A DNA stretch of 58,746 nucleotides from JBBFMJ01 sp037441225 (GCA_037441225.1 JBBISU010000017.1:1-58746); one strand, 5' to 3'. Counted from the first letter of the stretch, positions 19,025 to 27,786 are shown. Notes: generated by a model from the sequence alone, not told the origin. Made by a program: numbers and translations.

Positions 19025-19537
19025 TTAAATTATGAATTGATTTAAAATGTTTATAAACTCTTCTCCCTTTTGTGTTCCAATGAGTAAATTCTTGCCATCT
19101 TTAAATTTAAGCATAACCCCAAACTTCCCCCTTGCATTGTATGCCTTACCTTTTTTCCCGTACCTTATTCCCCATCCGCCATAATCTTTCAAAGGACTAT
19201 AGGTTATCAACTCAGCTTTTTCAATTTTCTCAAATGGGAAAAATTGCCATTTAAGATGGAAAGGCACATATTTAATGTAAATACCTTCATTTTTCATCAT
19301 TGTAACTAATTTTAAATTTAAAAAAAATAAAGGAAAGATTATTCCAAAGATTATGAAAATAATAATTAAAAGGTTATCAGAAGCAGGATTTTTCCCAACT
19401 GGAATTTTAAAAATTAATTGGAGTATCGTAATAATCCAGATGGATAAACAAGGTAAAATTACCAATATATAAAATACTGGATGTAACCTTTGAACTTCTT
19501 TATAAATTGGAGTTATATAACTTTCTTCTAATTTCAT
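19025..19537 (-). CDS. Small membrane protein with PH-like domain
   Basis: About 170 residues. The start is placed at ATG 19537, which has AGGAGG upstream (19549-19554); a longer frame to 19567 adds ten residues inside the neighbouring gene. Two hydrophobic helices are followed by a compact soluble half with FFPFEKIEKAEL, DYGGWGIRYGKKGKAYN and VMLKFKDGKNLLIGTQ. That layout matches uncharacterised bacterial membrane PH-like proteins. Function unknown. It is the last gene of the run that begins further upstream, and it overlaps the rRNA methylase gene by 38 nt. Confidence 0.7.
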   Translation of the reverse strand: MKLEESYITPIYKEVQRLHPVFYILVILPCLSIWIITILQLIFKIPVGKNPASDNLLIIIFIIFGIIFPLFFLNLKLVTMMKNEGIYIKYVPFHLKWQFFPFEKIEKAELITYSPLKDYGGWGIRYGKKGKAYNARGKFGVMLKFKDGKNLLIGTQKGEEFINILNQFII

Positions 19538-20222
19538 ATAATAGTATTCCTCCTGCTGTTGAAACATTTAAAGATCTAACAGGACCTTTTAGTGGAATTG
19601 AAACAAGTTCATTACAAATCTTTTTTATTGGCTCTGGTATTCCCTTTCCTTCACTGCCTAATATCAAAATTGATTTCTCCTCAAGGTTTGCTTTATCAAT
19701 AGGAACTCCTTCCATAGTCCCACCATAAATTTTAAAACCTTCCTCTTTTGCCTTTTTTAAAAAATTTAAGGGCTTTTTAATATTTGAAATCTTTAAAAAA
19801 TTTATAGCTCCTTCTGAAGAATTTACAACTACATCAGATAAAGGAGCTGTTTCTTCAATGGTCATAGCAACCTTTGAAAAACCTAAAGCAGAAATTGTCC
19901 TTAAAAGATTCCCTAAATTTTGTGGATCCTGAATTTTATATAAAAATATTATGAATTCTTCCACCTTTAAAATTTCTTCTTCTTTTAATAATTTTACAGG
20001 TGAAATTTTTGCAAAGATCCAATAGTTTCTATTTTCTTTTTTAAAATAAAATTTTTCTTTAAAAATGAAAGGAATTTCTTTCTCTTTGCATAATTTTATT
20101 ATTTCCCTTACTTCTTTGCTCAATTTTCCTCTTTTAATAAAAACCACACTTATTGATACATTATTTTCAATTGCTTCTTTTACAGGATTAAAACCATATA
20201 AATTTAAATCTTTACCAAGCAT
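19500..20222 (-). CDS. rlmB: TrmH/SpoU-family 23S rRNA 2'-O-methyltransferase (RlmB-like)
   Basis: SPOUT-class RNA methyltransferase. An N-terminal L30-like substrate domain (YGFNPVKEAIENN) is followed by the knotted catalytic domain with motif 1 KIQDPQNLGNLLRT, motif 2 LILGSEGKGIP and motif 3 SLNVSTAGGILLYE. This set is typical of RlmB-type enzymes, which methylate G2251 of 23S rRNA, but other TrmH subfamilies share the motifs, so the site is an inference. About 240 residues from ATG 20222, overlapping ispF. Confidence 0.85.
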   Translation of the reverse strand: MLGKDLNLYGFNPVKEAIENNVSISVVFIKRGKLSKEVREIIKLCKEKEIPFIFKEKFYFKKENRNYWIFAKISPVKLLKEEEILKVEEFIIFLYKIQDPQNLGNLLRTISALGFSKVAMTIEETAPLSDVVVNSSEGAINFLKISNIKKPLNFLKKAKEEGFKIYGGTMEGVPIDKANLEEKSILILGSEGKGIPEPIKKICNELVSIPLKGPVRSLNVSTAGGILLYEIRRKLYNSNL

Positions 20223-20698
20223 ATACAAAAAGAAGCCATTCCTTCACCTCTTCCAATAAAGCCCATACCCTCCTGTGTTTTTGCAGAAATTGAAATTTTT
20301 TCTTTTGGAATATTTAAAGCTTTTGAGAGATTTTCTTTCATTTTTTCTTTGTATTCCTTTATCCTTGGTTTTTCTGTAACAATTGTTAAATTCAAATTTA
20401 TTATTTCAAATTCAGAATAATTATTTTTTATCCTTTTAATTGTCCTTTCAAGTAAAATTAAAGAAGAAATGTTTTTTAAACTTTCGTCTTCCTGAGGAAA
20501 ATTTTCACCAATATCACCTAAGTTTGTAGTTGAAAGAAGGGAATCAATAATTGAGTGAATACAGACATCCCCATCTGAATGTCCAAATAAGCCATCACAA
20601 TTTTCAATTTCAACACCACAAAGGTATAACTTCCGTCCCTTACAAAACTTATGAGAATCATAGCCAAAGCCAACCCTTAAATTATCTTTTATATCCAA
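20204..20698 (-). CDS. ispF: 2-C-methyl-D-erythritol 2,4-cyclodiphosphate synthase IspF
   Basis: Fifth enzyme of the MEP isoprenoid pathway, forming MEcPP with loss of CMP. 164 residues. Zinc ligands are D14-x-H16 in GFGYDSHKF and H48 in GHSDGDVCIHS. GDIGENFPQEDESL and AKTQEGMGFIGRGEG are further family motifs. It shows that this organism uses the MEP route. It overlaps both neighbours by 17-19 nt in a compact operon; ispD is not in the window. Confidence 0.96.
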   Translation of the reverse strand: MDIKDNLRVGFGYDSHKFCKGRKLYLCGVEIENCDGLFGHSDGDVCIHSIIDSLLSTTNLGDIGENFPQEDESLKNISSLILLERTIKRIKNNYSEFEIINLNLTIVTEKPRIKEYKEKMKENLSKALNIPKEKISISAKTQEGMGFIGRGEGMASFCICLVKI

Positions 20699-21164
20699 TA
20701 TTTCTCAAGAATTCCTTTCTTTTCTTTTGCTCTTCTTCCCCTTCAACTCCCTTTGGTCCTTCCCCATCAATTACACCCAATATTCCTCCATCTTTTCCTT
20801 CTATTCCAACAATTGCCTTAACAATATTTGCCGTTGCACAAAAAATTGAACAAACCTCCTGACAATTTTTTATTGCATTTAAAATATTTATTGGATAACA
20901 ATCTTTGATTAAAATACAAAAGATATGTCCACAGGATAAATTTTTTAAATTTTCAATGGCTGTATCAATTAACTCCTTATCATTTCCATCCCATCTTATA
21001 AGGCAGGGACCAGATGCTTCTGAAAAAGCAATTCCAAATTTTGCTTGTGGAACTGTTGTTTTAATGATTTCATATAAATCTTCAATTGTTTTAATAAAAT
21101 GTGTCTGGCCTAAAATTATATTTGAGTTTTCCAAAACTTTTAATGGAACTGCTTTAATTTCCAT
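20682..21164 (-). CDS. Adenosine-specific kinase family protein (DUF355)
   Basis: 160 residues of the Adenosine_kin family (Pfam PF04008), small proteins common in archaea and thermophilic bacteria. Diagnostic segments: NIILGQTHFIKTIEDLYE, FGIAFSEASGPCLIR, GHIFCILIKD, EVCSIFCATAN and GVIDGEGPKGVEG. The family was named from a structural study of adenosine binding; its reaction and role in cells are not settled. The ATG at 21164 has an AGGAGGGG site. It lies 14 nt after the candidate selenoprotein. Confidence 0.85.
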   Translation of the reverse strand: MEIKAVPLKVLENSNIILGQTHFIKTIEDLYEIIKTTVPQAKFGIAFSEASGPCLIRWDGNDKELIDTAIENLKNLSCGHIFCILIKDCYPINILNAIKNCQEVCSIFCATANIVKAIVGIEGKDGGILGVIDGEGPKGVEGEEEQKKRKEFLRNIGYKR

Positions 21165-21178
21165 AACCCCTCCTTTTT

Positions 21179-21985
21179 TTATGGCTTATCAAAGGGCCTT
21201 GTGTGATGTTTTTCTTCCTCCAAAGGGACAGAGCCAAGAAAAGAAGATTGAAGTATTTCTTTTGTTTCATCAGATTGGATAAAGACCAAAAAGCCAATAT
21301 TTTCTAAAACCCAATCATTTTCAATTTTAAAAGGAGCACTAAAGGCACCTTCTTCGCCTGCAGTTTTTAAATTAAAATCAGAATAAAGTATTCTATTTCT
21401 TACCAGTTGAGGAAAAATTATATTATCTGAGCCAAATTTATCCTGCACATTTCTTTCATAAATTATAAACCAAATTTTATTATATTTTAATGTTATATCT
21501 GTCTCAACCTTAATATTAGCACTTAATATACCTTCCATTGTATTTTGATCAAAGGTAGCAGAAAGCTGGATATCAAGGGGTGAAGGAATTGGCATCCTGT
21601 CAAGAAAACCTGTATTATTTTTTAACCCACAAGAGGAAGAATCTTCACCTGAATAATACTTATATTGACAAGTTGTATCACAATCAGAACCACCATCATA
21701 AGCTCCTACTTTTTCAATTATCCCATCAATGAAAGCATAAGGCTCACCTATCATTTTATAATATTTCATCCTATCCTTTGTTAAAATTGATGTAAAATCT
21801 TTACACCAAATAATTGTATTCAACTCTGGTGGTGGATAATCGGCTTGTATAAATTCAAGGGTGTGCCACGCACACCTGCAATAGGGTCAATCCTCGCTCC
21901 CAATTACTTCAAGGAGAACCTGTCTTTGGGCTGAAAACAAATTAAATGAAAAAAACAAAAGCAAAAATAAAAAATACTTTTTCAT
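21179..21985 (-). CDS. Candidate selenoprotein: secreted Omp28/thioredoxin-like protein with in-frame TGA
   Basis: Read from ATG 21985 (GGGAGG 4 nt upstream), the frame encodes a signal peptide (MKKYFLFLLLFFSFNLFSA) and then VLLEVIGSED-TGA-PYCRCAWH. It continues without other stops for 268 codons. The TGA (21887-21889, codon 33) falls exactly where thioredoxin-fold proteins have the first Cys of CxxC, giving U-P-Y-C. Downstream, MIGEPYAFIDG matches the cis-Pro segment, and the rest is a beta-rich domain like Omp28-related secreted proteins. Without read-through only a fragment from TTG 21823 could be made, lacking signal and active site. TGA is a normal stop elsewhere in the window. Alternatives are a sequencing error in a Cys codon or a recent nonsense mutation. 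It lies in line with yitT upstream (21 nt) and the adenosine-kinase-like gene downstream. Confidence 0.7.
21860..21876 (-). promoter_or_regulatory. SECIS-like hairpin downstream of in-frame TGA
   Basis: The minus strand reads GGTGTGC-GTG-GCACACC, a perfect 7-bp GC-rich stem with a GUG loop, in a region otherwise very AT-rich. The apical loop begins 17 nt after the TGA and its first base is G. Bacterial SECIS elements are described as lying within the coding sequence just after UGA, with the apical loop about 16-37 nt away and a G among its first two bases. An alternative fold around TTGCAGGTGTGC recalls the E. coli fdhF loop but would sit closer to the UGA. SelB binding is inferred. Confidence 0.55.
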
Positions 21986-22006
21986 ATAACCTCCCATTAT
22001 ATTTTA

Positions 22007-22942
22007 TCATTTTGGTTTAAAACCTTCACCTAAAACTTCATAGACCTCATTTATTATTATAAAGGACCTTGGATCAATGTCCTTTGCTAACTCTTTCAAT
22101 AAGCCAATTTCTTTTCTTGTCACAACTGAAAGAATTACTTCTTTTTCTTTATTCAAATATAAACCCCTACCTTTCAAAGCAGTGGCACCCCTTGATAATT
22201 GATTTAAAATTGCCTCTCCAATCTCATCTGACTTTTCTGAAATTATTATTACTGACCTTGTATAACTAAAGCCATCAATTATTTTATCAACAATATAACT
22301 TGAAACAAACAAAAGAAAAAAGGCATATAAAGTTAAAACCATCACTGGCTTTTCACTTTGTAAATTTTTTGTTACAAGGATAAAGCCTGCAAAAGAGATA
22401 ACAAAAAAATCTACAAGCATAATAACCTGTCCTGGTTTTGCTCCAAATTTTTTTGAAAAGATTGCTGCTAATATATCAGAGCCACCAGTGGTTCCTTTAA
22501 ATTTAAAGACAATGCCAAGCCCAATACCGATTAGAAAGGCGCCACATAAAATTAAAAAAAAGAAGTCCTCTTTTAAAAGTGTTTTAATTGTTAAAGTATC
22601 TTGAAGCGCCTTTGTCTTTATAAATGGAAGGTCACCTCTGAAAAAATCTACAAAAAAAGAGGAAAAGGTAAAACCCAAAAATGTCCTTACTCCAAATTGC
22701 TTTCCTAGTTCTTTTATTCCCCATAAGAATAATGGAATATTTATAAGCCATATCAAACTTCCAACAGGAATTTTATTTCCAGATAAATAATGGATTGCCA
22801 TTGCAAACCCTGAAGCACCACCTGGAACCACATGGGCATCCACAAGAAAAACACCAATACCTAATCCCATTAAAGCTGAACCAAAGAGAATAAAAATTAT
22901 ATCCCTTATCCATCTATAAATCTTTTTGTGCTTTACTTTCAT
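22007..22942 (-). CDS. YitT family membrane protein (DUF161 + DUF2179)
   Basis: 311 residues: five to six membrane helices (about 10-215) with the repeated motif VVPGGASGFAMAI and FKGTTGGSDILAAI, then a cytoplasmic DUF2179 domain (about 225-310; YTRSVIIISEKSDEIGEAI, RGATALKGRGLY, DPRSFIIINEVYEVLG). The family is widespread; transport of an unknown solute is often presumed but not proved. It begins 23 nt after the stop of the cation transporter, and a TAAAAT box lies 10 nt before its ATG. Confidence 0.92.
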   Translation of the reverse strand: MKVKHKKIYRWIRDIIFILFGSALMGLGIGVFLVDAHVVPGGASGFAMAIHYLSGNKIPVGSLIWLINIPLFLWGIKELGKQFGVRTFLGFTFSSFFVDFFRGDLPFIKTKALQDTLTIKTLLKEDFFFLILCGAFLIGIGLGIVFKFKGTTGGSDILAAIFSKKFGAKPGQVIMLVDFFVISFAGFILVTKNLQSEKPVMVLTLYAFFLLFVSSYIVDKIIDGFSYTRSVIIISEKSDEIGEAILNQLSRGATALKGRGLYLNKEKEVILSVVTRKEIGLLKELAKDIDPRSFIIINEVYEVLGEGFKPK

Positions 22943-22965
22943 AACAATCTAAATTTTATCATATT

Positions 22966-24333
22966 TTAAGAAGAAGGTTCTGTGTGGACAATTACATTTT
23001 TTACATTCTTTAAATTTTTTTTAATAATTTTTTCTGCTTCTGTTGCAATCCTGTGGGCATCGTTTATATCAATTTCTTTTGATAGCAAGAGGTGGCAACT
23101 TAAAGAAATCCCAGAAGAATCTTTATATAAATAAACATCATGTAAATCTAAAATATCTTTATTTTTCTTTAATTCTCCTTCTATCCTTGAAAATTCTTCA
23201 CCTTCTAATTTTTCAATTTTTCCTTCATAGGTCTCAATTTTTTTCTCAATGTGACTATGGATTTCTTCTATTTCTAAAATTTTTTCCTTTATCTCCTTTT
23301 CAAAAATATCCAGCAGTTTATGGGCATCCTCCAAACTTTCACTTTCTTTTAGTACGACATGTAAGCAAATTGTATATTTTTTTGTTTCTTTATTTTTATA
23401 TAAATAAATCTTATGAACATTTTCAATTTTATCAAATCTTTTTGCAATTGATTGGATTTTTTCTTGGATTTTTTCTTTTACTTCTGTAGGGTGAAAATGG
23501 ATTATTACATCAATTTCTTTAAATTTATCTTTTAATTTTTCTTCAATTTCCTTTGAAAGTTGATGGCTTTCAGAGACAGAAAGAGATGGATTTGTTTTTA
23601 ATGTAAGTTCGGCAAATAATGTTTGCCCACTCTTTCTCAATCTCATCTTTTCTATTCCTTTTATTTCTTCAAAAGAACTTAAAGCATTTTTCACTTCCTC
23701 TTTCATTTCAAAAGGATAAGTATCCATTAAATCAGAGATTGCTTTTGAGCTTAATTTATAAGTTGCAAAAATGATAAAGAAGGCAACAAGAATTGCTGCA
23801 ATTCCATCAAATTGAGGAAAGCCAAGTTTTGTTCCAAGGAGACCTAAAAAAACAACAGAAGAAGAATAAATGTCAGAAGTATAATGGAGAGCATCTGCTT
23901 CCAATGCCTGACTTTTATAAAAAATTGAACCTTTTTTTAATAATTTACTAACAATAATTGAACTTAAAATTGAAATTAAAATTACAAAAAAGGCAAAAAA
24001 ATTTAATTTTATTTCAACTTTTTTTATAAAAAATCTTTGAATTGCTTCATAAATTATCCAGAAAGATGTTATAAAAAGTAAAAGGGACTGAAATAGTGCA
24101 GATAAATTTTCTGCTTTACCATGACCAAAAGTATGTTTTTCATCTGCTGGTTTTGAAGCAATTTTTATAGAAATATAAGCAAAAAAAGCAGCACCAAAAT
24201 CCAAAAAAGAGTGGAGTGCCTCAGATAAAAGCCCTAAACTGGAAGTTAAAATTCCAGCAATACCTTTTATTAAAGTTAAAGAAATACCTGTAAAAACAGA
24301 AATCAGGGCTATTCTTTCTTTTGAAATTTTCAC
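22966..24333 (-). CDS. Cation diffusion facilitator transporter with three C-terminal metal domains
   Basis: 455 residues. The membrane part (about 1-200, six helices) has the metal site LLSEALHSFLDFGAAF and DEKHTFGHGKAENL, then ALHYTSDIYSSS. Such proteins export Zn, Mn, Fe or Co in exchange for protons. Most have one cytoplasmic ZT_dimer domain. Here three successive copies can be seen: one ending VIIHFHPTE, a second from NVHKIYLYKN to EEIHSHIEKK, and a third from DLHDVYLYKD to NVIVHTEPSS. It probably starts at GTG 24333, directly after the ridA stop (TAAGTG). Confidence 0.9.
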   Translation of the reverse strand: MKISKERIALISVFTGISLTLIKGIAGILTSSLGLLSEALHSFLDFGAAFFAYISIKIASKPADEKHTFGHGKAENLSALFQSLLLFITSFWIIYEAIQRFFIKKVEIKLNFFAFFVILISILSSIIVSKLLKKGSIFYKSQALEADALHYTSDIYSSSVVFLGLLGTKLGFPQFDGIAAILVAFFIIFATYKLSSKAISDLMDTYPFEMKEEVKNALSSFEEIKGIEKMRLRKSGQTLFAELTLKTNPSLSVSESHQLSKEIEEKLKDKFKEIDVIIHFHPTEVKEKIQEKIQSIAKRFDKIENVHKIYLYKNKETKKYTICLHVVLKESESLEDAHKLLDIFEKEIKEKILEIEEIHSHIEKKIETYEGKIEKLEGEEFSRIEGELKKNKDILDLHDVYLYKDSSGISLSCHLLLSKEIDINDAHRIATEAEKIIKKNLKNVKNVIVHTEPSS

Positions 24334-24711
24334 TTATGGAATCTGGGCAATTGCTTCTATTTCAATTCTGACATCTTTTGGAAGGCGTGATACCTCAATT
24401 GTTGACCTTGCTGGTTTGTGTTCTCCAAAAAATTCTGCATAAACTTCATTAAATTCTTGAAATAAACTTAAATCCTTTAAAAAAACAGTTGTTTTTAAAA
24501 TATCACATCTCCTACATCCTTCTGCTCTTAAAATTTCTTCAATATTTTTTAGTACTTGCATTACTTCTTCCTTAAAATTCCCTGAAACAATTTCATTCTT
24601 TTCAGTGTTTATGGGGATTTGCCCAGAAAGGAACAAAAACCTTCCAAACTTTACTGCCTGTGAATAAGGACCAATTGCTTTTGGTGCATTTTTTGTTTCA
24701 ATAAATTTCAT
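24334..24711 (-). CDS. ridA: RidA family enamine/imine deaminase
   Basis: Hydrolyses reactive 2-aminoacrylate-type enamines from PLP enzymes. The start is placed at ATG 24711 behind AAAGGAG, giving about 125 residues, the usual length; the frame upstream to 24738 is not conserved. Motifs: APKAIGPYSQAVK, LFLSGQIPI, the substrate-binding Arg in HKPARSTIEV, and the final VRIEIEAIAQIP. It is the first gene of the leftward group; its promoter region is shared with the divergent hppA. Confidence 0.93.
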   Translation of the reverse strand: MKFIETKNAPKAIGPYSQAVKFGRFLFLSGQIPINTEKNEIVSGNFKEEVMQVLKNIEEILRAEGCRRCDILKTTVFLKDLSLFQEFNEVYAEFFGEHKPARSTIEVSRLPKDVRIEIEAIAQIP

Positions 24712-24731
24712 AAGAACTCCTTTAAAATATT

Positions 24732-24760
24732 TTAACATATTTTTTATGATATAATAATAT
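24732..24760 (+). promoter_or_regulatory. Possible promoter of hppA
   Basis: TTAACA (24732-24737), 17 nt, TAATAT (24755-24760), within the 73-nt divergent ridA-hppA spacer. The strong ribosome site TTGGAGGGG lies 3-4 nt before the hppA ATG. The whole spacer is AT-rich, so the box assignment is uncertain. Confidence 0.3.
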
Positions 24761-24784
24761 AATTTTTTAATTTTTGGAGGGGTT

Positions 24785-27019
24785 ATGGTTTTTATACTCT
24801 TTTTGATTTTCTTATTTAGCTTTTTAGGGCTTTTCTTTGCCTTTTACCTTGCCAGATGGGTCCTTTCAAAAAATATGGGTTCTGAAAGGATGAACTATGT
24901 TTATAATGCAATTAAAGAAGGAGCAGAAGCCTTTTTAAAAAGGCAGAATACAACAATCCTAATTCTGGCAGTTATTTTTGCTATCGTTTTATTTATTGGC
25001 TATGGTTTTATAAGAACTTCAAGGCCCTTTGACCCTGTTTCAAATTCCTTAGAACTGGCTGGATGGATTTCTATATCTTTTATTTTTGGTGCTTTATGTT
25101 CTGTCTTTGCTGGATATATGGGGATGTGGGTTTCAATCAGGTCAAATATAAGAACTGCTCAAGGTGTTCTTGGTTCCTTAAATGATGCTTTAAGGATTGC
25201 TTTAAGGGGTGGGGCTGTATCAGGACTTATGATTGTTGCAATGTCTCTCGTGGGAGTTGCAGGGCTTTACACACTTGTTCATCTTTTTTCAAAAGTTGAA
25301 CCAACAAAGATACCCCTTTTAATAGTTGGCTATGGTTTTGGTGCTTCTTTTGTTGCTCTTTTTGCTCAGTTGGGTGGTGGAATTTATACAAAAGCAGCAG
25401 ATGTTGGTGCTGATTTAGTTGGAAAGGTGGAAGCAGGGATTCCAGAAGATGACCCAAGAAATCCTGCTGTTGTGGCAGATCTTGTTGGAGACAATGTTGG
25501 CGATTGTGCAGGGAGAGGAGCTGATCTTTTTGAATCTACTGCAGCAGAAAATATTGGTGCAATGATATTAGGAGCAGTCCTTGCAAGTTCTTCATCAAAT
25601 ATGAACATAAACTTTGCCCAAGGCGTAATAGGTGTTATGATGTTCCCTTTAATTGCTCGTGCTTTTGGAATCCTTGCCTCAGTTATAGGAATAATGTTTG
25701 TAAAAATGGATAAAGAAGAGAAGATGGACCCAATGCAAGCAATGAATAGGGGTTATTATTTGGCAGTTCTTTTAGCAATGATATTTTTTGGAATTGCTTC
25801 AAGATGGCTTTTATATACACCAGAAAAACCCAATGCCTGGATCCACTTTTTTATCTGTGGAATTATTGGGGTTTTAACTTCCGTTGCTTTTGTTTATATA
25901 ACCCAATATTATACAGAAGACAGATTTAGGCCAGTTAAAACAATTGCAGAAAGTTCAACAACTGGTCCTGCTACAAATATAATAACAGGTGTAAGTGTTG
26001 GATTTGAATGCACCTGGCTTCCAGCAGTTGTATTAGGCTCAGCCCTTCTTTTAGCTTATTATCTTGGATATTTAACAGGGCTTCCAAATGCAGGGCTTTT
26101 TGGGACAGCAGTTGCAACAATGGGTATGCTTTCAACTGCTGCCTTTATCCTTGCAATGGATACCTTTGGTCCAATTGCTGACAATGCAGGTGGGATTATT
26201 GAAATGTCTGGTCAGGGAGGGGAAGCAAGGAGGAGGATTGAAAGGTTAGATGCAATTGGAAATACAACAAAGGCACTGACAAAGGGATATGCTGTTGGTT
26301 CTGCTGGACTTGCTGCCTTTTTGCTTTTTCAAGCATACATCGATGAAGTGATCCAGTATGCTGGCTTAGGTCATAATTATCATTTCAAAGTTGACCTTGG
26401 AAAACCAGTTGTATTTGTTGGTGCTCTCCTTGGGGCAATGCTTGTATTTTTATTTTCATCCCTTGCAATTAAAGCAGTTGGAAAAGCAGCAAAAGCAATA
26501 ATTGAAGAAGTAAGAAGACAGTTTTCTCCACTTCCAAGGGAAAATGATATTATTAAATTTCCTTCTGATTTTAAACCAAATTATGGCGTCTGTGTTGATA
26601 TTGTTACAAAAGCAGCCCTTAAAAATATGATACCTCCAGGGCTTTTGGCTGTATTAATGCCTGTTGCTGTGGGAGTTATATTTAAAATCTTCATTACAGA
26701 AACAGATAAACTTATTTCAGCAGAAGCAGTTGCAGCTCTTTTAATGGTTGGAACAATTGTTGGAATTTTAGTTGCTCTCTTTTTAAATAATGGAGGTGCT
26801 GCTTGGGACAATGCTAAAAAATATATTGAAGCAGGTGCCCATGGTGGAAAGTTTATTGAAGATAAAGAGGGTAAAAAAATTAAAAATCCGACCCATGCAG
26901 CAGCAGTTGTAGGTGACACTGTTGGAGATCCTTTTAAAGATACAGCAGGTCCATCTCTTCATGTCTTGATTAAGCTTTTATCTACAATTACATTGGTTTT
27001 GGCACCTTTATTTTTATAG
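24785..27019 (+). CDS. hppA: Membrane-bound proton-translocating pyrophosphatase, K+-independent type
   Basis: Pumps ions with pyrophosphate as energy source. 744 residues and about 16 membrane helices. Substrate/Mg sites: DVGADLVGKVEAGIPEDDPR, ADLVGDNVGDCAGRGADLFE and the C-terminal GDTVGDPFKDTAGPS. The subclass-determining segment reads GNTTKALTKG with Lys at 496. In this family Lys at that place replaces K+ and marks K+-independent H+-pumping enzymes, whereas Ala marks K+-dependent ones, including all known Na+ pumps. Proton pumping is therefore inferred. A TTG-started gene begins 2 nt after its stop, so it may head the haem operon. Confidence 0.95.
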   Translation: MVFILFLIFLFSFLGLFFAFYLARWVLSKNMGSERMNYVYNAIKEGAEAFLKRQNTTILILAVIFAIVLFIGYGFIRTSRPFDPVSNSLELAGWISISFIFGALCSVFAGYMGMWVSIRSNIRTAQGVLGSLNDALRIALRGGAVSGLMIVAMSLVGVAGLYTLVHLFSKVEPTKIPLLIVGYGFGASFVALFAQLGGGIYTKAADVGADLVGKVEAGIPEDDPRNPAVVADLVGDNVGDCAGRGADLFESTAAENIGAMILGAVLASSSSNMNINFAQGVIGVMMFPLIARAFGILASVIGIMFVKMDKEEKMDPMQAMNRGYYLAVLLAMIFFGIASRWLLYTPEKPNAWIHFFICGIIGVLTSVAFVYITQYYTEDRFRPVKTIAESSTTGPATNIITGVSVGFECTWLPAVVLGSALLLAYYLGYLTGLPNAGLFGTAVATMGMLSTAAFILAMDTFGPIADNAGGIIEMSGQGGEARRRIERLDAIGNTTKALTKGYAVGSAGLAAFLLFQAYIDEVIQYAGLGHNYHFKVDLGKPVVFVGALLGAMLVFLFSSLAIKAVGKAAKAIIEEVRRQFSPLPRENDIIKFPSDFKPNYGVCVDIVTKAALKNMIPPGLLAVLMPVAVGVIFKIFITETDKLISAEAVAALLMVGTIVGILVALFLNNGGAAWDNAKKYIEAGAHGGKFIEDKEGKKIKNPTHAAAVVGDTVGDPFKDTAGPSLHVLIKLLSTITLVLAPLFL

Positions 27020-27021
27020 AA

Positions 27022-27786
27022 TTGCTTAAAAGTTTATTTTTAATTTCAATTGCATTATATTTTATTGGCTTAATATTTCTAATAATTTATTTAAAAGAGA
27101 AAAAATATAAGTTTTCTTTATATTCAGAATACTTATTTCTATCAGGTCTTGTTTTTCATTTAATTCATTGTTTTTTTTGTCCTTTAAAAAATGTTAATAT
27201 GGGGCAGGCACTTTCTTTTTTATCTTTAAGTTTACTTTTAGTGTATTTTTTATTAAGGCTTTTAAGAAATGTAAAGGTTGGGCAGACAATTTTTTTCTTT
27301 TTTTCGTTTCTTTTTTCAATCCTTTCATTTATAATTCCAAAATCTCAAATTGAGATAAAAAATTTTTCCTACACATTCTTTGTTGCTCATATAATTATTA
27401 CAATTTTAGGTTTAGGTGGTTTGGTCTCTGCAATTATTTACTCTTATATTTATTATATTCAAGAAAGGAAATTAAAGGAAAAATCTCCTTCTCTTTCTGA
27501 TTTTTCATTAGAAAAAAGTAATTTGTTTAGTTTAAAATCTCTAAGGGATGGTTATGTTCTTTATACCTTAGGGATCTTTATGGGATATTTTTGGTCTTAT
27601 AAATCAAAAGGTGTTTTAACAAAATTTACATTAAAGGAAACCTCAGCTTTAATTTCATGGATAATTTTTGGAATATTGTATTATATTCAAAAAAAATATG
27701 GCTGGAGGGGAAAAAAGGTCTTATTTTTATATTTTTTGGGTTTAATTTCAATTTTGCTTGCCATTGCAGGGATTAGAATTTTTTAA
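27022..27786 (+). CDS. CcsA/HemX-like membrane protein of cytochrome c/haem pathway
   Basis: 254 residues, about eight hydrophobic helices. Weakly conserved segments include YSEYLFLSGLVFHLIH and FFVAHIIITILGLGGLVSA, and a SLRDGYVLYTLGIFMGYFW stretch like the late part of CcsA/ResC. Placement directly before hemA is the classical hemX arrangement. HemX is thought to affect HemA levels in Bacillus, while CcsA proteins handle haem. The tryptophan-rich haem motif of true CcsA is not clear, so HemX-like is preferred. The start is TTG 27022. Confidence 0.78.
   Translation: MLKSLFLISIALYFIGLIFLIIYLKEKKYKFSLYSEYLFLSGLVFHLIHCFFCPLKNVNMGQALSFLSLSLLLVYFLLRLLRNVKVGQTIFFFFSFLFSILSFIIPKSQIEIKNFSYTFFVAHIIITILGLGGLVSAIIYSYIYYIQERKLKEKSPSLSDFSLEKSNLFSLKSLRDGYVLYTLGIFMGYFWSYKSKGVLTKFTLKETSALISWIIFGILYYIQKKYGWRGKKVLFLYFLGLISILLAIAGIRIF

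Noticed and set aside
21179..21985. TGA read as Trp or Gly genome-wide (alternative genetic code)
   Set aside because: Many conserved genes in the window end at TGA at the expected length, including several ATGA junctions.
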